A stretch of DNA of 24,844 nt from JADZAA01 sp039810485. GTDB lineage: Bacteria; Bacteroidota; Ignavibacteria; Kapaibacteriales; UBA961. The position numbers and the translations under genes are program-made. Below are positions 1-8,870 of the stretch, one piece after another (position 1 is the stretch's first letter; the number at the start of each line of letters is the position of its first letter). The stretch spans positions 1 to 24,844 of the forward strand of contig JBDHXA010000044.1 in the NCBI GenBank assembly GCA_039810485.1, given 5' to 3'. The notes under the pieces are model-generated. The model was not told the DNA's origin, ran no database searches, and worked only from the letters and a program-made list of their open reading frames with translations.

Positions 1-14
1 AATAAAGAATTTTA

Positions 15-74
15 TTATCTTTATTTTAACTTCCTTCAATAAAATAAACACCCTTTTAAGAGGGGGCTCATAAA
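15..74 (-). repeat. Left copy of a 60-bp inverted repeat, 3'-end/terminator-like
   Basis: This block is the reverse complement of 24709-24768 with 58 of 60 positions identical; the differences are at 34 and 67. Read on the minus strand it starts 29 bases after the stop of the TonB-receptor gene. It holds a GC-capped palindrome (51-64) followed in the transcript by a U-rich stretch. It also holds a second inverted pair, TTTATTTTA at 20-28 and TAAAATAAA at 40-48, with an 11-base loop. The position and structure suggest a transcription terminator or 3'-UTR element present in several copies in the genome. The terminator role is inferred; the repeat is directly visible. Confidence 0.85.
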
Positions 75-103
75 TTATAATTGCACTATATAATCCTCAT
101 ATA

Positions 104-2068
104 TTAGTCGTTGAACGCCCAAGAAAGCGAAAGCCGAAGATTGCGGTCGAGCGCTGGATAGTATGGCACGTATTCTATTCGGGCGGATAATAGATTTGAG
201 TATATTGCGCGCAATCGAGCATTTCCCAATTTTGCAGAAGCGAAAATTGAAAATCCGTTGAAAGCTGCCGGAGTTTCAGTTTCTGCTGGGATATATTCCC
301 ATGTTTGAGGCACAAATGTCAGACCGCGCCTTGCCGTCATACCTGCTGCCGTTGTTCCCACAATCAAACTGCTTGCGCCAACACTGTATTCATATTGCGC
401 AGTAATGCCCGCATAAAGTGACGGCAATCCGCTTTGTGCAGAATCGGCTGAAAAATAAGATTGCAGCCAACCATGAATAAGCATTTGCGGAAGCAAGCGT
501 ATTTTTCCATATAGAATGCCTCCAGCTATTGTTCTTGCAGTTCCTGCATAAGAATATGTGCCAAGAGTGTTGCCATTGCTGTCGGTTATTCTTCTGCTTT
601 CAATCGGTGATGAAACGAATCGTGAAAATAGCTGCAAGCCGGCTGCCGTTGCATCTGTGGCAATATGCAAACCGCCTATGGCGAGGAGTTGCTTTTCAGA
701 AGATAAATTGCGTCCCTCTGTTGGAGAAGGCGCTCTGTCGCTCTGCGAAATATCGGCTGTCAATTTAATTGCCGCAGAAATTTGCAGCGAAGCGGCTCCA
801 CCAATTGCAAGCGTTGTTCTGTCTTGGTCTATTCTTATTCTTATTCCAGAGCGAACAGATATCCCGTCAGATGGCATCCACGCGGCATGAGAATATCCTG
901 CAATTGAAATGCCTACGATTTGTTGCGCATAAACCGTTGCAACCGAATTGGTCCAAGTTGCCTCGGTGCCGGCGCGAAGATACAAAGCATCTGTTATTTT
1001 TTGCTCTGCCCGCGCAGTTGCTCCAATTATTGATGACGCCCAATGTGCTAGTCGAACGGTGTCGAATACACTAGTGAAATACTGTGGGCCGCGATTAATT
1101 TCCCAAAGTTCTTGTGAATAAAATAATGTGGATGAAGCTGCAAAACTGCTGTCGGGCTTCCAGCTTCCCGCTAAAGTAATATCATGTCGGTATGTTCGCT
1201 CGTCGAGGTCTGTAATGCGAGAAGTTGCGGCAAGCTGATCGGTAAAGCTTGGGCTGTTTGCAGCTAGACCGCCATTTGCATCAAATCCGTGATTTGTAAA
1301 TATTTCTGTCAAAGTAAAGCACGCGCTGTTTGAAGGAGAATAGCGCAATCCTAGCCGGACATTCCATATATCAAATCCCGAATTTGCAAAATGTCCGCTT
1401 GACGACTGTCGGCGAAAGCCAAACGTCCCGTTCCAATTCGGAGCAAAATTTTGACTGTAAATTCCGTCAGAAGCTATGTAGTCGTATTCTCCTTGAGCAT
1501 ACCATAATCGCGTATAAGGCGATTTTGTATTGTGTATGGCTTCCTGCACATTAATGGTCATTCCAGATGAATTATCGCCGAAAATTACTGCGTCGGATCC
1601 GGTTAGAATTTCTATTCGTTCCAATATCTCTGGCGGAAATTGATCAAAAAGAAATGTTCCAAATGCAGAACTTATAATCTCTCTGCCATTAAAACGCATC
1701 GTATTGTCGCGTGCGCTCCCGCCAAATATGCCGAATGAATTATATTGACCGTAATTGCCGAGAGAAAGAGGAAATATTTCGGATGTCTTATGATATAAAA
1801 TATCGGTAAGTTCAAAGTATGGAACTGTTTCAATGTCATGTTTATCTATTACTTTTTCAGCAAAAGGCAGCTGAAATAAACGTCCGTGCGTTGGAAGCGG
1901 AATATGAGATTGATTTGTGGAATGGTTTGCATCGAGAGAATCGTGCTGCTCTTGAATTGCAGTTTCTGTCGTTCGCAAAGTATCTGTCAGTGCTGCCGAA
2001 TACAAATCTGCGCCGCCGGCGCAAAAAAGCGCAATGACGACGCAGAAAAGCAAGCTGAAAGAACGCAT
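104..2068 (-). CDS. TonB-dependent receptor plug-domain outer-membrane protein
   Basis: Predicted outer-membrane beta-barrel of 654 residues. It begins with a signal peptide (about residues 1-25: basic n-region, hydrophobic core, small residues). A plug-like domain spans about 70-178, with the run FGIFGGSARDNTMRFNGREI at 112-131 and RIEILTGSDAVIFGDNSSG at 151-169, as in TonB receptor plugs. The rest alternates aromatic and polar residues typical of beta-strands and ends in a final strand LRLSLSWAFND. I see no carboxypeptidase-like N-terminal domain and no obvious TonB box, and the substrate cannot be read from sequence. It starts 3 bases after the gyrA stop, so it is probably co-transcribed with gyrA. 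The start has only a weak upstream purine stretch, located inside the gyrA 3' end. The assignment to the TonB-receptor superfamily is fairly firm; the transported ligand is unknown. Confidence 0.82.
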   Translation of the reverse strand: MRSFSLLFCVVIALFCAGGADLYSAALTDTLRTTETAIQEQHDSLDANHSTNQSHIPLPTHGRLFQLPFAEKVIDKHDIETVPYFELTDILYHKTSEIFPLSLGNYGQYNSFGIFGGSARDNTMRFNGREIISSAFGTFLFDQFPPEILERIEILTGSDAVIFGDNSSGMTINVQEAIHNTKSPYTRLWYAQGEYDYIASDGIYSQNFAPNWNGTFGFRRQSSSGHFANSGFDIWNVRLGLRYSPSNSACFTLTEIFTNHGFDANGGLAANSPSFTDQLAATSRITDLDERTYRHDITLAGSWKPDSSFAASSTLFYSQELWEINRGPQYFTSVFDTVRLAHWASSIIGATARAEQKITDALYLRAGTEATWTNSVATVYAQQIVGISIAGYSHAAWMPSDGISVRSGIRIRIDQDRTTLAIGGAASLQISAAIKLTADISQSDRAPSPTEGRNLSSEKQLLAIGGLHIATDATAAGLQLFSRFVSSPIESRRITDSNGNTLGTYSYAGTARTIAGGILYGKIRLLPQMLIHGWLQSYFSADSAQSGLPSLYAGITAQYEYSVGASSLIVGTTAAGMTARRGLTFVPQTWEYIPAETETPAAFNGFSIFASAKLGNARLRAIYSNLLSARIEYVPYYPALDRNLRLSLSWAFND

Positions 2069-2071
2069 TGT

Positions 2072-4579
2072 TTAAAATTCTATTTTTTCCTGCGACGAAG
2101 CTGAATCTGACGAATTTGAATTGGTGTCTGCTTCCTCAGAATCAGCATCTTCTTCATCTTCATGAGGCACTGTTGTAATGTCGACGATGAGATCTTTATC
2201 ATCAAGGCGTATCAATCTGACGCCTTGCGTATTTCGTCCGATAATTCGAATATCTTTGACGGGCTGGCGAATTAATATGCCGCCTACCGTCATCACAACC
2301 AAATCGTCAGTGTCTTGCACAGCCATCATAGATACAACTTCGCCAGTTTTACTAGTGATATTCATCGAAATAACGCCTTTTGCTCCGCGTTTTGTGAGGC
2401 GGAAGTCGTTATAATCAGTGCGCTTGCCATATCCATTTTTGCCTACGACTATCACCTGCTGGTCAGGGCGGCGAATTGCAACCATCGAAACAACATGCGC
2501 GTCGTCTTCCAACATAATGCCGCGAACGCCAGTAGCTGTGCGTCCCATCGGTCGTACATCGCTTTCACGGAAGCGACAGGCAAGTCCATTATTGGCTGCA
2601 ACGATAATATCGCATTGACCATCTGTTAACGCAGCTTCAATTAATCGATCGCCTTCATCGAGCGATAGAGCAATCTTGCCATTGGCACGCACGCTTTCAA
2701 ATTCTGACAGCGATGTTTTTTTCACGGTTCCTTGCTCGGTGCACATAAAGATAAATGAGTTCTCAGGGAAATCCTTTACCGTCATAGTTGCCGTTACTTT
2801 TTCTTCATTTGATTTTTCAATCACATTTGCCAGAGAACGCCCTTTTGCGTTGCGGCTTGCTTCCGGCAAATCGAAAACACGAACACGAAAAACTCGTCCT
2901 CTATCGGTGAAGAACAATAAATAATGATGAGTTGCGGCGCGAAATACTTGCTCCACATAATCATCGTCATAAGTGCCTGCACCGCTAAGACCGCGTCCGC
3001 CCTTTAGCTGTCGGCGATAATTGCTTACAGCCGTGCGCTTGATAAAGCCGCGATGAGAAATGGTAACAATCATTTCCTCATTGGCAATCATGTCTTCCAA
3101 GGTAAAGTCCTTTGCATCATAAACAATTTCGGTGCGTCGTTTGTCGCCGAATTTATTTTTTATATTGGCAAGTTCTTCAGATATGAGCTGCATTTGCAAT
3201 TCCTTGCTAGCCAACAGAGAGCGAAGCTGTTCAATCAACCTGATAATTTCGCGGTATTCCTGCAAGATTTTTTCGCGTTCTAAGCCAGTCAGACGCTGTA
3301 ACCGCATGTCAAGAATTGCTTTCGCTTGAACTTCAGACAATGCAAAACGCTCTTGCAATCGTATTGAAGCGGTAGGAGTATCAGGCGACGCGCGAATAGT
3401 TTTAATAACTTCGTCAATATTGTCGAGAGCGATTATGAAGCCCTCTAAAATATGTGCGCGTTTTTCAGCGGCGTCAAGCTCGAATTGCGCCCTGCGAATC
3501 ACAACCTCGTTGCGATGCTTTATGAACTCCTCCATCATTTCTTTAAGAGTCAAAATTCGGGGGCGGCCATTTACTAAGGCCAGCATTATAACGCCGAAAG
3601 TAACCTGCATTTGCGTATGCTTATAGAGATTGTTAAGCACAACCATCGGCGTAGCGTCGCGTTTCAATTCAATTACAACACGCAGTCCGTCGCGATCTGA
3701 TTCGTCTCGTATATCCGATATGTCTTCAAGTATTTTATGACGCACAAGTTCGGCCATTTTTTCTATAAGTCCGGCTTTGCTGACTTGATATGGAAGTTCG
3801 GTAATGATAATTGATTCTTTGGTCTTTGTAGATTCGATATTCGCTTTTGCACGAACAAGCACGCGCCCGCGCCCGGTATTGTAGGCATCTCGCACTCCTT
3901 CGTAGCCGTAGATAATTCCGCCGGTTGGAAAATCGGGAGCTATAACGTGCTGCATCAGTTCAGGAATTGATATTTCGGGATTTGCAATTAGTGCCTGCAA
4001 GCCGTCAACTATCTCAGAGAGGCAATGCGGCGGAATATTTGTTGCCATTCCTACTGCAATGCCGCCAGCGCCATTGACTAAGAGAGCCGGTAAAATTGTT
4101 GGAAGCACAGTTGGCTCTTCGAGAGAATCGTCGAAATTCGGTCGGAAATCAACGGTGTTCTTCTCAATGTCGCGCAACATTTCAAGCGCAATATATTTAA
4201 GGCGTGTCTCAGTATAGCGCATTGCAGCCGGCGGGTCGCCGTCGACTGAACCGTAGTTGCCCTGACCATCAACTAATGGATAGCGCATTGACCATGGCTG
4301 CGCCAATCGCACCATTGCATCATAAACGGACGAGTCGCCGTGCGGATGGTACTTTCCCAACACTTCGCCCACAAGGCGCGCTGATTTTTTGTATGCGCGA
4401 TTAGGCATCAATCCCAGCTCTGACATTGCGTAAAGAATTCGGCGATGCACCGGCTTCAAACCGTCGCGCACATCAGGCAAAGCTCTCGACACTATTACCG
4501 ACATTGAATAATCAAGGTAAGAATCGCGCATTTCGTCTTCCATAAGAACTGGAAGAATGCGCTCGCTCAAAAGATTCAT
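2072..4579 (-). CDS. gyrA: DNA gyrase subunit A
   Basis: Breakage-reunion subunit of the type IIA topoisomerase that introduces negative supercoils with GyrB. It has 835 residues, a usual length. The N-terminal winged-helix/tower domain carries the catalytic tyrosine Y122 in AMRYTETR. The quinolone-determining region has S83 and D87 within HPHGDSSVYD, the susceptible-type residues in E. coli numbering. The C-terminal beta-pinwheel carries a GyrA box QLKGGRG at 524-530, which marks gyrase rather than ParC, although its second residue (L) departs from the usual QRRGGKG. The last 30 residues form an acidic Asp/Glu/Ser tail. The ATG has an AGGA Shine-Dalgarno 5 bases upstream. The TonB-receptor gene follows after 3 bases. 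The gyrB partner is not in the window. Confidence 0.98.
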   Translation of the reverse strand: MNLLSERILPVLMEDEMRDSYLDYSMSVIVSRALPDVRDGLKPVHRRILYAMSELGLMPNRAYKKSARLVGEVLGKYHPHGDSSVYDAMVRLAQPWSMRYPLVDGQGNYGSVDGDPPAAMRYTETRLKYIALEMLRDIEKNTVDFRPNFDDSLEEPTVLPTILPALLVNGAGGIAVGMATNIPPHCLSEIVDGLQALIANPEISIPELMQHVIAPDFPTGGIIYGYEGVRDAYNTGRGRVLVRAKANIESTKTKESIIITELPYQVSKAGLIEKMAELVRHKILEDISDIRDESDRDGLRVVIELKRDATPMVVLNNLYKHTQMQVTFGVIMLALVNGRPRILTLKEMMEEFIKHRNEVVIRRAQFELDAAEKRAHILEGFIIALDNIDEVIKTIRASPDTPTASIRLQERFALSEVQAKAILDMRLQRLTGLEREKILQEYREIIRLIEQLRSLLASKELQMQLISEELANIKNKFGDKRRTEIVYDAKDFTLEDMIANEEMIVTISHRGFIKRTAVSNYRRQLKGGRGLSGAGTYDDDYVEQVFRAATHHYLLFFTDRGRVFRVRVFDLPEASRNAKGRSLANVIEKSNEEKVTATMTVKDFPENSFIFMCTEQGTVKKTSLSEFESVRANGKIALSLDEGDRLIEAALTDGQCDIIVAANNGLACRFRESDVRPMGRTATGVRGIMLEDDAHVVSMVAIRRPDQQVIVVGKNGYGKRTDYNDFRLTKRGAKGVISMNITSKTGEVVSMMAVQDTDDLVVMTVGGILIRQPVKDIRIIGRNTQGVRLIRLDDKDLIVDITTVPHEDEEDADSEEADTNSNSSDSASSQEKIEF

Positions 4580-5000
4580 AAGTATCCTGAAAATTTGGAG
4601 TTCCGAAGAATGAAATACGGATCATATCTTCGTAAAAATCACGCAAAAATACAGAATTTCTGCGACATGAAGGGTAGGATTTTAGCTGGCTTAATAAGAG
4701 GATGTTCTATAATTGAAAAGCAGCCACGTGCAGCATAAATAAATTCATCTTCAATGCGCCATAATGCCAAGAGTTGATTTGATTAGCAAAAATATGAAGA
4801 GGAAATTAGTTGATTTAAATTTTTAATCAGTGCAAATATTTAATATTAAATTTTAGTATATTGTCTCGGTGAGCTAAGTTTGCTTAGCAAATAAATATTA
4901 TAAAAAAATATGTTTTCTAATGAAGAAGAAAATTTAGGAAACACAATTATTACAATCAAAATAGAATGATGCTCAAATGCAGTAGCAACAGATTAATATA
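4580..5000. other. 421-base AT-rich intergenic region upstream of gyrA
   Basis: No convincing coding sequence is present on either strand. The part nearest gyrA holds the ribosome-binding site and the candidate promoter. Further out is a perfect 6-bp hairpin, GCTAAG (4873-4878) and CTTAGC (4883-4888) with loop TTTG, not followed by a T-run in either direction. The 4790-4980 stretch is strongly AT-rich. It could hold a small RNA, the 3' end of the menA transcription unit's neighbourhood, or a decayed gene; nothing visible chooses among these. Confidence 0.6.
4644..4662 (-). promoter_or_regulatory. Candidate gyrA promoter -7 element with adjoining palindrome
   Basis: On the minus strand, TATTTTTG (4651 to 4644) matches the Bacteroidota -7 consensus TAnnTTTG exactly and would give a leader of about 60 bases before the gyrA ATG. 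Directly upstream and touching it is the 11-base palindrome CAGAATTTCTG (4652-4662), which could be an operator. I do not see a convincing -33 TTTG at the right spacing. In AT-rich DNA such matches arise by chance, so this is a weak call. Confidence 0.28.
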
Positions 5001-5873
5001 TCAGAAAAAAAGCCCAAAAATTAATAGAACTGCATAGAAAATCAGCAAAATACCCGTTCCGCTCAGCATTAAATTTAATTGCTTGCCAACCATTCGAAAT
5101 ACTCCTGAAACTAAAAAAAATGTGGGTATGATTGCTATTAAAGACCATAAAATATTTAAAGAATATCCAGACATAGCAAGCAAAAATGTTGAAGTAAACG
5201 GAATAATCATGAGCAAAGCATAAATTCTGCGCAAAAAATGCGAACCAAATCGAACTGCGATAGTATTCTTGCCTGCAAGACGATCAGTTTCTTCGTCTCG
5301 AATATTATTTACAGCCAAAATATTTGCGGCAAAAGCCGCAGGGGCCAATGAAAGCAAGAAGGCTGGAAAAGTGATGGTTCCGGTTTGAATATAGTATGTG
5401 CCGCAAACAGCAATAATTCCGTAAAAAATAAAAGCCATTATCTCGCCCAATCCAATGTATGCAAGCGGATGTTTCCCTCCGGTATAAGCCCATGATGCAG
5501 CTAAAGAAATAATACCTATGGCAAAAACCGGCCAGCCGGAAGCAAGAGTTAAATACAGCCCAATAGAAAATGCAAAGAAAATCGTAGCTATAGCCGCAAT
5601 TTTCATTTTCTGCTCTGAAAGCAAGCCAGATGCCACTGCGCGAGTTGGTCCTGTGCGCGCATCTGTATCGGCACCACGGCGAAAATCATATATTTCATTA
5701 AAAAAATTAGAGGCAATCTGCATGAGCACTGAGCAGCAGAGAGTAGCAATGCATGTTGTCCAATTAAAATTTCCGTCTATCTTTGCCAATGCTGAACCTA
5801 AAGCCACAGGCACAATTCCTGCCGGCAATGTTTTAGGGCGTAATGCCGCAATCCATACATGTAATGAAGCCAT
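5001..5873 (-). CDS. menA: 1,4-dihydroxy-2-naphthoate polyprenyltransferase (MenA)
   Basis: UbiA-superfamily integral membrane prenyltransferase of 290 residues with about nine hydrophobic helices. It joins an isoprenoid diphosphate to 1,4-dihydroxy-2-naphthoate to give demethylmenaquinone. The first Mg-diphosphate motif is NEIYDFRRGADTD (N59, D63, D69), and the second is NNIRDEETDRLAGK (N189, D193, D197). This RRGADT...NNIRDxETD signature is that of MenA rather than UbiA or other family members. N-terminal LRPKTLPAGIVPVALG is also typical of MenA. It lies downstream of sppA but is separated from it by an intrinsic terminator, so it may have its own promoter or depend on read-through. No other men genes are in the window. 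Confidence 0.92.
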   Translation of the reverse strand: MASLHVWIAALRPKTLPAGIVPVALGSALAKIDGNFNWTTCIATLCCSVLMQIASNFFNEIYDFRRGADTDARTGPTRAVASGLLSEQKMKIAAIATIFFAFSIGLYLTLASGWPVFAIGIISLAASWAYTGGKHPLAYIGLGEIMAFIFYGIIAVCGTYYIQTGTITFPAFLLSLAPAAFAANILAVNNIRDEETDRLAGKNTIAVRFGSHFLRRIYALLMIIPFTSTFLLAMSGYSLNILWSLIAIIPTFFLVSGVFRMVGKQLNLMLSGTGILLIFYAVLLIFGLFF

Positions 5874-5889
5874 AAAATTTCTTGTTCTT

Positions 5890-5928
5890 TAATAAAAATA
5901 AGCCGCCTTTCAGTGATGAAAAGCGGCT
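5890..5928 (-). terminator. Intrinsic terminator after sppA, in the menA leader
   Basis: The arms 5901-5912 and 5917-5928 pair over 12 bp with a single mismatch and a 4-base loop, with a GC-rich base (AGCCGC/GCGGCT). On the minus strand the stem is followed by TTATTTTTATT (5900-5890). It lies 56 bases past the sppA stop and its T-tract ends only 16 bases before the menA ATG. It is therefore either a plain sppA terminator overlapping the menA start region or an attenuator controlling menA expression. Confidence 0.8.
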
Positions 5929-5984
5929 GTGTTGCAATTATGCTCGATTACTTTTGAATATCTTATCCGAATATGACAGTTTTT

Positions 5985-7967
5985 TTACCGTAGGTCTAAT
6001 GAATAAGGAAGCGCGACTAGAGAATGTTCTTTGCTGGAAATTCGCACTAATTGCGCAGCATATTTTACATGTTCAGCTAAATATTCGGGTAATATACCCG
6101 AATCTGAAAGAGCTTTCCAAGTTTTATCATTAAGCATCTTTTCAACGGCATTGTCGATTTGAATTTGAGTGTCATCGCTTTCGTCAGACATGTTGAACAT
6201 TTTCAAGAGCTCGGCGAGTGGATTGGAGCGGCGTGGATATTCTTGCACCATGACTTTAACGGAATCAGGCACGCCAATACGCCGCTTTGCAATCGAAATT
6301 GCGGTTTGAAATCCACCAAGCACATCCACTAGTCCAGCTTTTTTTGCGTCGGCTCCCGTCCAAACCCGACCTTTTGCCAAAGCGCGCATATCGTCATATG
6401 TTTTTTTTCGGCTTTCAGCAGCTTTCGAAACAAATTGCTTGTAAATAGGCTCCATTTCTTGACGGAAGCGCATTCGTTGTGCGGCGTCATAGCCGAGCAT
6501 AGGATTCATAAATTGTGATGATTCACCAGTAGAAATAGTATCAACAGATAACCCAACCTTTTCAAGAGCGCCTTTGAATGAAGGAATTACTGAAATAACT
6601 CCGACTGATCCTGTGATTGTGTAGGGCGAGGCGATAATTGAGTCGCAAGCCATTGGAATATAGTAACCTCCCGATGCAGCAACTTCGCTCATTGAAGCAT
6701 AAACCGGTTTTACTGCTTTTAATTTACGTATTTCGTTCCAAATTAGATCCGAAGCTAAAGCAGAGCCGCCCGGGCTGTCAATGCGAAGTATGACTGCCTT
6801 GATTTTATCGTCTTCACGAACCTTTTTTAAATATGAAATAAAATTTGTGGAAGCAATCTCGGCGTCTCTGCCGCCAAAGCCTCCGCCTGCTTTTCCGGTT
6901 TTTATTGCGCCTACGCCGTAGATAATAGCTATCTGCTTGTCTTTTCCGGCAGTCGGCTCATCTTTGCCTGATTTGCCGCTAATGGCGTAATCATTTAAAG
7001 ATATAAAACTTACCTTGTTTTTCTTTTTGTCTGAAGCGGATTCTTCTTTCGTCGGAGCTACGCGCTTTTCAATTCGGTCGCGCACTGCTTCTTCTCCCGC
7101 CAAGGCATCAATAAAATGAGCGTCTAAAAGCGCTTCGGATCGGAAAAGCCCATGATTTACAGCCGTATGCACTTGCTCGGCCGGCAAGCGTCTATATTTG
7201 GCTACGGCATCTGTAAAAGCATTTTCGCGCTGCGCAATAAGAGCCCGCAATTCATCCTTGGCCGGTTCTGAAAAATTTGTGCGGCTATACGGTTCGCCAA
7301 ACGACTTATATTCCTCAAATTGTTCCACATAAACATCAATGCCTAATTTCTCAAACAATCCTTTGTAGAACATTACGGACGCACCTGCGGCGTTTAATGC
7401 AATGAATCCTTGCTGCGGCATAAATATTGAGTCGGCAGGCAGCGAAAAATAATAATCCGGCTTGCCTCCAGATTCAATGTAAGCGTAGATAAATTTGCCT
7501 GATTTTTTAAAGTCCATGAGTGCGTCTTGCAGCTCGCTTGCACGCGCAAAACCTGTATTTACACCTGCGGCTTTAATAAATATGCCTCGAATATTTTCAT
7601 CATTCTTAGCACGCTTAATTGATTGAAGCGCTTCAAGGAATGAAGCTGCCTGCGAATTTTGCACGAAAGAAAATCCCATTGTCGGATAATACTCCTGCAA
7701 AGGCCGTGTAAAATCAACCAAAAGCACAGAGTTTTTCTTTACTGTCACCTCTTTCTTCGCAGCAAATCCATCCTCGAGAGAATTGCCGAGAGAAGCAAAA
7801 AACGCAATAATGCCTGCTATAAATAAAACAACGATGCCGCCTATGATTATGAGTGGAATCCACCAGCGAAAGCGTTTTGGCTCTGATGATTGTCTTGTTG
7901 GCTGCGGCGGCAAAGGGCGTTGCGGAGGAGTAACGCCGGGCTGCTCGGTTTGAGAAAAATCGCTCAT
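5985..7967 (-). CDS. sppA: Signal peptide peptidase SppA, long 67K type
   Basis: Membrane-bound S49 serine protease that degrades signal peptides left in the membrane. With the ATG at 7967 it has 660 residues; this start has a strong GAGGA 8 bases upstream. A longer GTG-initiated form (start 8054, 29 more residues) is possible but less likely. A short proline-rich cytoplasmic head is followed by one transmembrane helix at 35-59. It then has tandem S49 domains as in the E. coli tetramer-forming enzyme: the catalytic lysine K221 in EEYKSFGEPYSR lies in the N-terminal half, and the catalytic serine S432 in VAASGGYY, preceded by RIDSPGGSALAS, lies in the C-terminal half. The dyad is complete, so the enzyme should be active. 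It sits between an SDR gene and menA and ends at an intrinsic terminator. Confidence 0.95.
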   Translation of the reverse strand: MSDFSQTEQPGVTPPQRPLPPQPTRQSSEPKRFRWWIPLIIIGGIVVLFIAGIIAFFASLGNSLEDGFAAKKEVTVKKNSVLLVDFTRPLQEYYPTMGFSFVQNSQAASFLEALQSIKRAKNDENIRGIFIKAAGVNTGFARASELQDALMDFKKSGKFIYAYIESGGKPDYYFSLPADSIFMPQQGFIALNAAGASVMFYKGLFEKLGIDVYVEQFEEYKSFGEPYSRTNFSEPAKDELRALIAQRENAFTDAVAKYRRLPAEQVHTAVNHGLFRSEALLDAHFIDALAGEEAVRDRIEKRVAPTKEESASDKKKNKVSFISLNDYAISGKSGKDEPTAGKDKQIAIIYGVGAIKTGKAGGGFGGRDAEIASTNFISYLKKVREDDKIKAVILRIDSPGGSALASDLIWNEIRKLKAVKPVYASMSEVAASGGYYIPMACDSIIASPYTITGSVGVISVIPSFKGALEKVGLSVDTISTGESSQFMNPMLGYDAAQRMRFRQEMEPIYKQFVSKAAESRKKTYDDMRALAKGRVWTGADAKKAGLVDVLGGFQTAISIAKRRIGVPDSVKVMVQEYPRRSNPLAELLKMFNMSDESDDTQIQIDNAVEKMLNDKTWKALSDSGILPEYLAEHVKYAAQLVRISSKEHSLVALPYSLDLR

Positions 7968-8192
7968 GTTTATATTCCTCAAATTTATGAATATTATTAA
8001 TTTGTTTCGATAAAGATCTTCTACGACGTTTTTAAGAATATGTTTCTTTTCCACGCCAATTTACTGCTATTATGCAAATTCAGAATATTAGTTGTATCAA
8101 TGGCATATCTGCTAATTTCATTCGCAAGATAAATGCATAACAACAACGCTGTTAGAAATATTCAGGTAGCAGATTCGACGCAAAGCATGAAT

Positions 8193-8870
8193 TTATGCAG
8201 GCAGTTTTCCGTAAAGAGGTATTACAGCGCCGCTTATGCCTTGCGATGAAACTAAAGCAAAAATTGCTTGAGCTATATGTTCGGGTGGCGTCCAGTTGCT
8301 ATCTTCGCCGTTTTCCGCCCAGACCAAATTTGCGGACGTTCTCAAAATTCCGGGCACAATACAATTTGCACGAATTCCTTGAGGTTTCCCTTCTTCAGCG
8401 GCAGCCATTGTCAATGCAATAACCGCAGATTTTGAGGCGGCATAAACCGATTTATTAGGTTCGGGATGCACAGCTGCTTTTGCTGAAACAGTTACAATTG
8501 CTCCGCCTTGAGATGCCATGACATTCATGGCGCGCCGCAATACAAGAAATGTGGAGCGAGCATTTAGGGATATCATCGCATCAAACATATTTTCTGTAGT
8601 ATCAGCAAGTGATTTGCCGGCTTGAATACCGCCCACTAAATGAACAACAGCATCACAATTAGACGAAGAATTGAACCAATCGTCAACACCATTGGTTGTT
8701 CCTAAATTACAAATGCAATCTGTTAATTTTGGAACAGGGAAAATACTGTGCAGGCGTTCTGATTCTTCGGCAGAAAAGCATGCGGCATGGACATTGCTGC
8801 CGTGTTCAAGAAAATAACTGACAACTGTTACGCCAAGATTCCCTGCGGCGCCAGAAATGAGCGTTGTCAT
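8193..8870 (-). CDS. Short-chain dehydrogenase/reductase (SDR) family protein
   Basis: A 225-residue Rossmann-fold oxidoreductase. The N-terminal cofactor loop is SGAAGNLG (6-13), with glycine spacing GxxGxxG rather than the classical GxxxGxG. The catalytic tetrad is visible as N103, S129, Y143 and K147 (VYAASK), and PG at 173-174 is the usual loop after the catalytic helix. NAD(P) preference and substrate cannot be deduced. The ATG has an AGAGGA Shine-Dalgarno 9 bases upstream. It is divergent from the ECF sigma operon, with about 110 bases between starts, and upstream of sppA by 225 bases, so it need not be in the same transcript. Function beyond SDR is unknown. Confidence 0.88.
   Translation of the reverse strand: MTTLISGAAGNLGVTVVSYFLEHGSNVHAACFSAEESERLHSIFPVPKLTDCICNLGTTNGVDDWFNSSSNCDAVVHLVGGIQAGKSLADTTENMFDAMISLNARSTFLVLRRAMNVMASQGGAIVTVSAKAAVHPEPNKSVYAASKSAVIALTMAAAEEGKPQGIRANCIVPGILRTSANLVWAENGEDSNWTPPEHIAQAIFALVSSQGISGAVIPLYGKLPA

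Noticed and set aside
4910..4969. 19-codon ORF in the gyrA upstream gap
   Set aside because: It is too short, AT-biased and has no ribosome-binding site; it is likely chance in AT-rich DNA.
7968..8054. GTG-initiated extension of SppA by 29 residues
   Set aside because: The internal ATG at 7967 has a clear GAGGA at good spacing, and the extension is not typical of the family.
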